A DNA stretch of 64,000 nucleotides, taken from assembly GCA_004431415.1 (NCBI GenBank), contig QPMI01000039.1:496001-560000 (forward strand), written 5' to 3'. Shown piece after piece: positions 53,126 through 61,818 of the stretch. Position 1 is the stretch's first letter; each line of letters begins with the position of its first letter. A program made the translations under genes and the position numbers. Below the pieces are notes generated by a model that searched no databases, was not told the DNA's origin, and was given only the letters and a program-made list of their open reading frames with translations. This stretch comes from Cyanophora paradoxa (taxonomy: Eukaryota > Glaucocystophyceae > Cyanophorales > Cyanophoraceae).

Positions 53126-55868
53126 TCATTTGGCCTGCCGCGGGGGGAGCACCGACGTCGGCATGGGCGCCACCGGGCCGCCGGCTGCGGCTGCGGGCAG
53201 GATGAAGCTGCCCTGCACATGGCCATGGGGAGCAGACGGCTGCAGGAAGACCCCGGCCGCGGTTCCCGCGGGCGCAGCGGCGGCCGGTGCGAGCGGCACG
53301 GGCACCGCGACGGCCATCGCCACGGGCACCATCGCGTAGTAAACGAGACCAGGGGGCGCACTCTCGGGCACGGCCGCCGGCGCACTCTCCAGGGTGACCG
53401 CCGGCGCGATGGGCCGGATCGGCGGAGGCTGCAGCTGCCGCTGCTGCCGCGCCTCCTGCCGAGACCGGCGCCGGGTCTGCCGCTTTTTTCGGGGTGGCAG
53501 CGCTAGCGGGTCTGTAAGTAGCGGGCCCCGCGGCCGGGCTGCGGCCAGAGGCGGCGGGGTATCGCGGGGGGCGATGGGGCGGGGGGCCCGCGGAGGCCGC
53601 GGAGGGGCGGGTGGACCCCCCAGGGTACCGGCCGTCTCACTCTCACCCTGTACCCCGGGGCCCCCGTCGTCCTCCTGCTCCTGCTCCTGCTCCTGCTCCT
53701 CCTCCTCCACCTCTGCGCTGAAGCGCCGGGCCCGTGCCTTCGCGTCCGCCGGGGAGCAAGGCGCGGGGGGGTACAGAGGCGCCGCCTCCCGCGTGTAGGT
53801 TGTGGGAGAGGACCCCCCGGAGAGGGACATGCACTCGAGGCGCATCGCCAGGTCCACTTCGAGGGGGGCACAGGCGCACGGTCAGGATCGAGAATCGGGA
53901 TCGCAAGGGAATTCGAAGATGTAAGCGCACGGCTCGCGCGAATCGCCTCGGTGACCTGCGGGGGTACCGGTGAGCGGGAATGGGGGAGGGATGGGATGGA
54001 TGGGGGGGGGGGAAGGGGGGGGGAAGGAGGGGGGAGGCGGGCAGCGCACGCGGGAAACGACGGAGGGCGCTGCGATGCCCTCCACCTAACACACGGCACG
54101 TGTCAACGCTAGCGTTTCACGTGAAAGTATGGTGGAAGATTGGGGGATGCATATGCCTCGGGCGCGAGTCGCTGCGAAGGGACCGCCGGCGACATGGGCT
54201 CTGAGTCCTCTCCAGGAACCGACCCCGACGTCGACTCGGGCGTCGTGCGCGCCTCGGGCTCCTCTTGCCTCCCGATGCCAACGAGCTCCCGAAATAGATC
54301 GGAGATGCCTACCCCCGAGCTCGAGGAGGGGCGGGGGGGATCGGGCGGCTCCCAGCTGTGCAGCGCGGAAGGGGGGCCCGGGGCAGGCCCGAGGCCGGCG
54401 GCGAAGAGGCCGAGGCCGAGGCCGGAGGGGGCCGCCGCGGACCCGGACGCGAAGAGGGGGGAGCGGAAGGGGCGCGGGCGAGCCATGACCACGGGCTCCG
54501 CGCCCGCGAGCTCGGAGAGAAGCGTGCGGCGCGCCTGCGCGCGGAGCTCGCGTCGTTCGGCGGACGGGGCGCTCGCTCGATCGGAAAGGGGCCGAGCGGG
54601 GCCCGAACCTGGAGCATGAACTTCATCAAGACCCGCGCGAACAGTTTCCACCACACTGCATGGCGCCGGCAGCGTCAGGTTCACCAGGCCACCTAATGGA
54701 GGACAGGGGGAAGGGGGCGCGGGGGGAGGGGGAAGGTAAGTGGGGGGAAGGGGCGAGGAGCTGGAGCGTTGCAGGGTACAGGGTGCAGGGATGTGGGGAG
54801 GCACACCGTTGGGCGCGATGTAGCTGAAGAATGGGGGTACCCCTTCAAGCGACAGGATCGAGCATCTGGATGGGCGCATTCGCAAATTGGAGGGGAGAGC
54901 GGCGCGGGGGGGCCACGGGCGGGGGGGGAGTGGGGGGGAGTGGGGGAGGGGAAGTGGGGGAGGGGAAGTGGGGGAGGGAAGTGGGGGGGGGGAGGAGTGG
55001 AGGGGAAGGGGAGGGAAGTCGGACCGGAAGCCGCCGGCGCCGTTGCTGGTGACGTGTCGGACGGAGAACGAGCGCATGTGCCGCATGTGGTTCCGCGTCG
55101 ACCTGCAAGAAGGGGGCGGAACTCCGTGAGGTAGAGGGGGGGCGAAAGGAGGGGGGGGGGAGCACCAGACGCCGTCCTCCCCCCGTTCGACGGGGAGCTT
55201 CAGAGCAGCCGCCGAACCGTCCGGCAGCCTGCGCGGGGGGTACCGTCAACCCCCATGAAGGGGTACAGGCGGCGCGCGCTTGCCTCCGCGGTGCGAAAAT
55301 CATGAGCGTGTCGACGTGCCAGCCTGCGGGGTACGCGCGGGGGCTCGGTTGGGGCCGCGAAGGGTGCCGGGAAGGGGTACGCCCTCACCAAAGAACGAGG
55401 CGCGGTTGTCGTGGACGAGAATCGATCCGAAGCCGCCCTGCGGCGGCGACAGCGTGGCCACCTCGGTCTCCGATACGACGAACTCGTTCATGTTCTGCGA
55501 GGCCGGGCCGCGCCCGGCGGCCGTGAGCGGGCGCCCAGGGCATCGATGCGTGCGTGCTGCCGCACCTGCGCGTTCGACTGGGCGATGAAGAATCGCTCGC
55601 CGCAGTCCAGAGGCGCGTCGACCTCGAAGGAGTTGCGGAAGAGCTTGACGGGGGCGTGGATGCCCCAGCGCGAGAGATCCACGTCCGGATCCCGCACGAA
55701 GGTCGTCATGTCCCCATGCTCGACGGCGGCGCGCCAGCCGCCTTCGTCCAGGCCCAGGAATTCCGCGGCCATCTCCCAGAGCTGTTCGAGGTGCCTGGCG
55801 TCGTACGGCTCGTTTTCGGGGCCGGCGGCCGCGGCCGCGACCGCGGCGGCCGCGGCCCCGGCGGCCAT
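53126..55868 (-). CDS. Hypothetical protein, proline/alanine-rich C-terminus
   Basis: Not recognised. TGA is at 53126-53128; the proposed start is ATG 55868 (MAAGAAAAAV). N-terminal exons look globular (HLEQLWEMAAEFLGLDEGGW, LSRWGIHAPVKLFRNSFEVD, GERFFIAQSNAQVRQHARID, NEFVVSETEVATLSPPQGGF). The next are basic (MRHMRSFSVRHVTSNGAGGF) and then VNLTLPAPCSVVETVRAGLD. The C-terminal half is disordered-looking, with an acidic EEEEQEQEQEQEDD tract, a basic PPRKKRQTRRRSRQEAR tract (possible nuclear localisation signal) and an Ala/Pro/Val tail. Frame continuity requires a 35-nt intron at about 54119-54085 (FH joined to VEGIAAP) and a 23-nt intron at 53879-53857 (ILDPD joined to LDLAMRLEC). Without the first, the frame stops at TAG 54109-54111, which would split the locus into two genes. 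A DNA-binding or regulatory role is only a guess from composition. Confidence 0.45.
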
Positions 55869-56509
55869 TGCAATCGCCGCGCGCGCGGCTGCGGTATATC
55901 GATCCGCACCGGAGCTGGCGATGCACAAGTTCGAGCTGATCGCTGTTTTGCTTGATCAACGGGCCCACGGCCAACGCATGCGCATGGCCATGGCCGAATT
56001 CTTGAACTAGTACTTCGGGATCCGAGCTCCGAGGTGAGAGCGCAAGGCGAGAGCGAAGGATGCGAGCGCAAGTTTGCTAACAATTCCAGTGCTGGAACAG
56101 CTGGTCCTGGTCAATTCCAGTGCTGGAACAGCTGGTCCGGCTGCTTGCGCAGCTGGTCGGCGACTCGGCGTTACCTGCAGTGACTGCAGCTGGACATCGA
56201 GTGCAACGCTGCGACTTCGATGCAGCCCAGGGCGCAGCTAGCTGAAGCTTGCGCCTATATGATTCATGCCGCAGTGCCAGCCTGCCCCTACCCCCCTCCC
56301 CCTCCCCCCCCTCGCGGGGTCCGCGACGGGGACCGGCGAGGTTTTCGAACCAGAGCATCGAGTCGATCCTCGCGACCGTATACAGCGTCCTCGAGGAGCG
56401 CCACACCCCGCACGCGATGCGGGTCGGGCACAGATTCCTGGCCAGCGCCCACCGCGGCATTTCGAGCTTCAAAAAGTGCTGTAGCCAGCACCTAGCAACA
56501 TCCCGGAGG
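55869..56509. other. Intergenic with possible orphan exon
   Basis: Mostly unassigned. At about 56339-56483 on the plus strand there is an open, codon-like stretch (NQSIESILATVYSVLEERHT, then HAMRVGHRFLASAHRGISSF) preceded by a C-rich tract and GGCGAG. It could be an exon or gene fragment, but no flanking exons were found. Contains the 31-bp tandem repeat at 56081. Confidence 0.3.
56081..56138. repeat. 31-bp tandem repeat, nearly two units
   Basis: CAATTCCAGTGCTGGAACAG followed by CTGGTCC occurs at 56081 and 56112. Each unit contains the palindromic CCAGTGCTGG. Confidence 0.9.
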
Positions 56510-57260
56510 AGAACGACAGCTCACGCTGCTTCCAGCGGCTCGCCCCCGCAATCGCCGGCGCCGCTCGCACGCAGAAGCCGCTGCCCGCAAGCCGCTGCTG
56601 AGCACAAGCGCCAGCGGCTCGCTCGCCGATGCTCCAGGCTCGCCGCTGCCGGCTCCGATGCGTTTGCTCGCAGGTGCCGCGCGAGGAGTTCGAAGCTGCA
56701 TGAGCGCCGGTGATGGCAACGGATCTGCAGGTACAGTGATTCCAGGTGGGCCCGCTGCCCGCTCCCCGCTGCCCGCTTCCCGCCGCGACGTGGGCCATGC
56801 CCGCCGTCATTCCAGCGATTCGACGACTTCCGAAATGGGCGCCGGTCCGCCCGGCTACCCTGCCTACGCTCTATAGGCAAACGCATCGGAGCCGGTCGCG
56901 GCGAGCCTGGAGCGATCGAGCGCGCAGTCTGCTTTAGAAGGGAGGGCCCGACTCCAGATCTCGCGGTGCTTCCCCGGCCCCCCCTCCGCACGCGCAGCTA
57001 GGCCGGCGCCCTTTCTACCTACGGCCCCTCTAGGCCGTCCTCGTCCTTCGGACTCTGATGCTCTCTCTGACGCTAAGCGTGCAGCAGCTCGGCGCGATCC
57101 TGGAGCAGCGCTAGCGCTGGGCTCCCCCGGGCGAGACCTAGCCCCGCCTCCATCTGCGTCGTGGACGGCACGGGACGCGATTGATCGCGCCCGTCGCAGC
57201 ATCCGTGCGCCCCACTCCGCCCGCCCCGCCCTGGCCCGCCGCGCCCCAGCCGGCCCCGCC
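56510..57260. repeat. Dispersed repeat, copy 2 (about 0.75 kb)
   Basis: Direct-orientation counterpart of 52060-52930 (see that entry for shared blocks). Copy 2 lacks some of the GCGCGC-rich segment of copy 1 and has a longer unrelated middle. The two copies bracket the hypothetical gene at 53126-55868. Confidence 0.7.
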
Positions 57261-58207
57261 CCGCCCCGCCTTCGCTCAGTGCCCCCACCCAGACAACGAA
57301 CTCGCTTCCACGCTGGGCTACGCCTCAACCTCACTGAGGGGTTACGCCATTTTCTTTGAATGTTTTCACACCGCGACCAGTATCCCCTTCGCTTCACCAC
57401 GCGCGCACGCGCACCACCACTTCGCGCGCGGGCGGGCGGTCCTCGGGCGAGCCCCTAGCTTGTCTGTCTCCGTCCGCTGCCTCGAGCCTCCGCGGGGCCG
57501 CGGGCCGCCGCGCCCGCCCCGAGGCCCCCAGGGAGTCCCCGCTCCTCCCCTCGGACCCTCTCCATCCCCGCCCCGGCCCGGCGGTCCTGGAGGCCGTGAG
57601 CCAGGCCACCCCCCTCTCCTCCCCGCCCCCAAGCCCTTCGGTCGCCCCTCGCTGACGTACAAGATCGACTTAAAGCTTTGAGCCCCCAAACGCAGGTCTT
57701 AAATTCGAAATTCGAAATTAAGCTAATTATAAAAGGCGCCGCGGCGTGCGGCCGCGCACCGCTGCGCGCGCGCGCAGCTGCATGCGCTGGCGCCGCTGCG
57801 CCGCGCCGCGGCGCCCTAGCCATGCAGCTGCATGCGCTGGCGCGGCTGCGCCGCGCGCTATAGCTAGCCATGGCCCATGCGCATGCATATGACCCGTGAT
57901 GAGGACGTACGCATCGACGCCAGAATCGCGGCCAGATCCATGGGCTCATGATCATGATCATTTGGGCTACAGTATAATCGTAACTAATGACAAGTTAGCC
58001 TTCCGGTCCGCCTGCGGACCGAGTTCCGGTCCGCTGGCGGTGTGGCGCGGCACTGGCGCCTGCGCATGCATATGCATGCGGCGGCGCGACGCGGGGAGCC
58101 AAACGCGCGCCGCGTACCCCTAGTTTGTGCGGAAGCGCGGCGTGCGCGAGCTCACCTGCACTCTCCAGCGAGCCCGTTCCCGTGCTTGTACGAAGAGCAG
58201 CGCTGGG
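57261..58207. other. Intergenic, palindrome-rich
   Basis: No convincing exon. The stretch 57400-57660 is Pro/Arg/Ala-coding in several frames, as expected of random GC-rich DNA. From 57660 on, AT content rises and there are many alternating palindromes (GCGCATGCATATG near 57879, TGCATATGCATGCGGC near 58065, GGTCCGCCTGCGGACC near 58004). It likely includes the promoter of the next plus-strand gene. Confidence 0.4.
57774..57873. repeat. 50-bp imperfect tandem repeat, two units
   Basis: GCAGCTGCATGCGCTGGCGC begins at 57774 and again at 57824, followed in both by a GCTGCGCCGCGC segment and a TAGCCAT end. Confidence 0.85.
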
Positions 58208-61200
58208 ATGGCGGCGCCGTCCCCCTCCCCAGCTGCTGAAGGGGAATCGCGTCCGCCGGAGACAGCTGCAGCCGCCAAACTGTTGGCACCGCCGGCCGCG
58301 TGCAGCTATCTAGATATGGTCGTAGACGATGCAGGCAACGTTCGCCCCCCAACGCCTTCCCTGGCGGAGGAAGGAAGCGCGAACCAGCCAAACGCGATTG
58401 CAATTGCGATCGGCGGAGAGGACGCCGCTGCGAACGATGAAGACGATGGAGATGCATCACAAGATGTGGGAGAGGCAGCGTCGGCCGCCGCGGCCGCGCT
58501 GGTGCCCGCGCCGGTCGACCTGACGATTATGAGGCGCCGGCGGCCGAGGCGCGCCAGCATGGCCACACAGGTAGTGAACGAGGCTGAGGCCAAGCAGACG
58601 CACGAGGCCGCGGAGAAGGCGGCGGCGACAGCAGCGGCCTCACACCGGAGCTTGGGCGCGGAGAGCACCAGTTTGGGGCCCCCCGAGCTGCCCAGCTTCC
58701 GCCTCGCAATCGCCGAAGCACCGACGCGCCTCAAGCGGCGGCGGTGGAGCCTCGCCGCCCACGCGCGCTCGGAGTGCGACGAGTCCTCCGAACGAATGCT
58801 GGCGGAAGTGCGGGCGCTGTTCCCCGTCCCGCCCGAGGCGAGCGCCCAGGGCAGCACGCTCTACACACTCCCCAACCTTCTCCGTCGCGACATCATGCGG
58901 TGCCCTCGCCGCCCCTCGCCCCCTTCCACGCCTTCGCTAATTTGATCCGATCGCAGGTTCGACCCGCAGATGCAGTCCGTGCTGAGGCAGTTCTGGGAAG
59001 CCTGCGTAGCCAAGCGCACCGAGAAGATCGAATGGGCAGAGGTTCGCGCGCGCGACCGCTGCGCTCGCAGCTCGATGGAAGCGCAGCTGACGCGCGCCCA
59101 TTGAGCAGTATCAGGCCCTCCACATGTGCCTCGCGCGCGCCCTGGCTCCGGCCGACTGGAACACCGCTTCCGAGGCTCAATCCGCCCGCGAGGACTGGGA
59201 CGTGCGCCGTACCCCCCAATCCCGCCCCCCGCCCCCCGCCCCAGGTTCCCCTCGCTCCGTGCCGACGCCTGTACCCCGCAGATGGACCGCCGGGGCCTCG
59301 AGTACATCGATCGGGAGCGCTTCCTCTTCTCCATCTTCCAAGTACCCACCTTCCCCTGCAGCTCGCGATCCGCGTACCCCCGGCGCGATTCGCGCACCCC
59401 CCGCAGCTGGCCGACCAGTGGACGGACGAGATCTCGCTGAAAGACTCACTTGAGGTTCGCGGGCCGCGCACGTAAGCACCTCCCCGAGCGCCCCGTCTGA
59501 ACCCGTACCCCCGCAGTTCCTGTACAAGCTGTTCCGGAACATAACGGTCTGGCGGAGCGACCGGAGGGGCGGCTTCGTTCTCAAGGAGCTCAGCGGTGCG
59601 CGGGGCGGGCCCTTCCTCTGGGACCTCGGCTGAGGGCGCGCCCGGCCGCTTCGCAGAAATCGCGGTCGGTTGCGTCTCGGGCGGCGCCAGGTCGAGGGGG
59701 ACCCCCGGGCGGCATCCCCGGCGCCCCCCAGCGCCCGCCTCCGGGTCGGAGTCCGGCGGCGGGGGCGGGGTGGGGGCGGCGGCGGCGGCGGGGGCGGGGC
59801 AGGAGCAGGCGGATCGGCCGAGAGGGCGGCTCCTGCCCCGCTCGATGACGATGGCGGCCCGCCGGGCGCAGACCGACCACGAGGACGAGAGCAGCGCCGG
59901 CGAGTCGTCCGGCGCCGGCGCCGGCGCCAGCCGGCGGCCGCGGCTGCTGCCGCGCTCCAACACGCTCGCGGCACGGCCGGCTGCGCGCCGCGATCGCGAG
60001 ACCGACGTGGACTCCGGCGCCGAGATCTCCTCGGCGGGGCCCGGTCCCTCCCGCACGCCCCGGGGGTCTGGCACCCCCGCCTCGTCGCGGCCGGGGAGCC
60101 CCAAGGCCCGCCCCGGGGCCCGGGGCTCGGTCTCCCTCAAGAGCGCCCGCTCCTTCAAGCGCCGCGCCGAGGCCGAGGCCGCCTCGGGCCGGCCTCGCGC
60201 CCTCCCCGGCCCCGCCGAGCGGCGATGCCCCCGCGGCGCCCTCGCCGCGGGCCTCGGCCCGGCGGCTGGCCCCCGCCGGCCCCTGGTCCGAGCCCGTGCA
60301 GGCCTCCAGCCCGCACCTGCCGGCGCCCCCACCGGAGGCCCTCTTCAGCGGCTCCGAGGACGAGGCCGCGGCTGCCTCGGGGGGCGGCGCCCAGGGGGGG
60401 TACATGAAGCAGGTCCTCCGGCGTCTGGGCGGTCCCCGCAGGAGCCTCGTCGTCTTCGTGCACGACGCGGAGCCGATCCCGGGGCCGGGGTCCGCCCCCG
60501 CCTCCCCGGCCGGCGGTACCCCGGGGCCCCATCCCCCCCTCGTCTCGAGCAGCTCCACTTCTGCGGCCTCCACCCGCTCCCGCTCCCCGGGGTACGCCTT
60601 TCCTTCCGTCTGGGCTCCCCGCCACCGCGCCCGCGCCTGATTTTCGGCGCAGCGACTCCGACTCGGGCACCGCGCGGGCCGCCGGCTCTTCCGCCGTCGC
60701 GCCCCCGACCGGCCTCGGCGGCATCAACGCTCCGCCTCACCCCCCCTCCGGCGCCCGCTCCCGTTCCGTCCCCGTACCCCCAGAGGATCCGGCCCCCTCC
60801 AGCTCCTCCCCCGCGGCCACCAGCCGCCGCTTCACGCTCAACCCCCGGGGTACCCCCACGCAGCAGGCCCCCTCCGCCCCGCACCCTCCTCCCGCCGCCC
60901 CGGAGCAGGCCCCGGCCCCGCCGCCGCCCGCGCGGCCCGCCCTCCCGCCCCTCCAGACGGACCGGGCGCACGCGCTACCCCCCCTGGAGCAGCGGGACTC
61001 GTCCCCCTCCCCGCGGACCAACGCCGGCAACCTCTCCCACCGCGGGAGCCGCCGCAGCTCCTCCCGGTGGCCCGAGGCCCCCGAGAAGAAGGCGGTACCC
61101 CCCGAGGAGGCGGGGGAGAAGAAGGGCAGCTTCATCTCCCGGATCCTGAGGGACGCGCGGGACACGATCCGCGGCCTGCGGACGAAGAAGGCGACGGCGT

Positions 61201-61274
61201 ACGACAGCGACGGGGGGGTACGTCCCTCGGAGAAGGCGCACACGGGCCGCGCCCCGGCGCTCCCCGCCGTCTAG
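58208..61274 (+). CDS. Hypothetical protein with module resembling ciliate/flagellate proteins
   Basis: ATG 58208 (MAAPSPSPAAEG), TAG 61272-61274. The first exon is long and Ala/Glu-rich with a basic patch (MRRRRPRRASMATQVVNEAEA). A compact module follows across short exons: FDPQMQSVLRQFWEACVAKR, IEQYQALHMCLARALAPADW followed by AREDWD, EYIDRERFLFSIFQLADQW, and FLYKLFRNITVWRSDRRGGF. From memory of sequence style, this order (an EDW motif, a Y..F/FF..LFELADLWT motif, then a short helical unit) recurs in unnamed proteins of ciliated protists; no domain name is claimed. The C-terminal half is Ser/Pro/Arg-rich, with the near-repeat LLPRSMTMAARRAQ / LLPRSNTLAARPAA, and ends in a Lys-rich helix (GSFISRILRDARDTIRGLRT). 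Frame choices in the Pro-rich part (59.6-61.1 kb) are uncertain. Confidence 0.5.
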
Positions 61275-61818
61275 GCGGCGGCGCCCGGCTTAGTCGTTTT
61301 TATACAGTGATATCGATTTTCAGTGCACATGTACAGAAAACAGGGCTCGTATCAGTAGTTTTACTGCGCATATATGGCAGTAATTTTCAATGCTAACGAT
61401 GTGAATGTAAAACGTAACCGCCGCCGCGCGCGCACGCACGCCGTGACGCCGCGGCGCCGTACTACGGTATTTGAAAGCTTGAACTGACATAAATGATCAT
61501 GAGCTGGAACGAGCCAATTGCAACTACAAGCTCGCAAGGCGCCGGCGCCGGCGGGGCGCGCGCCGGCCCGCGCCGGGCGCCGGCCGCGCGGCCGAGTGCA
61601 GTGCGCATGCGCATGCTAGCGCTAGCATGCACATGCGCAGCGCGCGGCTTTCAGATTGTGCCGAACGCGCTGCCGCGGGCTTGCGAGAAAGGCAGGCTCG
61701 TCCACAGGAGCGGCCCGGTCGAAGGGGCGCGGTCTTGTATTGGGGCGAGCCGCTTCGGTGTATAGCGTACCCCAGAGCAGCCGTCCAGCCAAAGGCCGCG
61801 ACGGCATTCGGCAGTACG
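61275..61818 (+). promoter_or_regulatory. carB upstream region
   Basis: About 545 bp with an AT-richer first half. It then has a strongly palindromic CpG segment (61545-61600, GGCGCCGGCGCCGGCGGGGC) and the long palindrome at 61603-61638. The reading frame of carB is open back to about 61627 but has no better start than the ATG at 61819. Confidence 0.45.
61603..61638. repeat. 36-bp near-perfect palindrome
   Basis: Centre between 61620 and 61621. The core CATGCTAGC/GCTAGCATG is perfect, and the arms extend to 18 nt each with a single mismatch (GCGCATGCGC against GTGCATGCGC). It lies about 180 bp upstream of the carB start. Confidence 0.9.

Noticed and set aside
55240-55254. 15-nt intron (GTACCCCCCGCGCAG) in the hypothetical minus-strand gene
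   Set aside because: Removing it does not change frame and leads to an early stop; there is no independent support.
57380-57690. Plus-strand gene in Pro-rich frames
   Set aside because: Several overlapping frames are open on both strands, all low-complexity, with no splice-consistent continuation or conserved motif.
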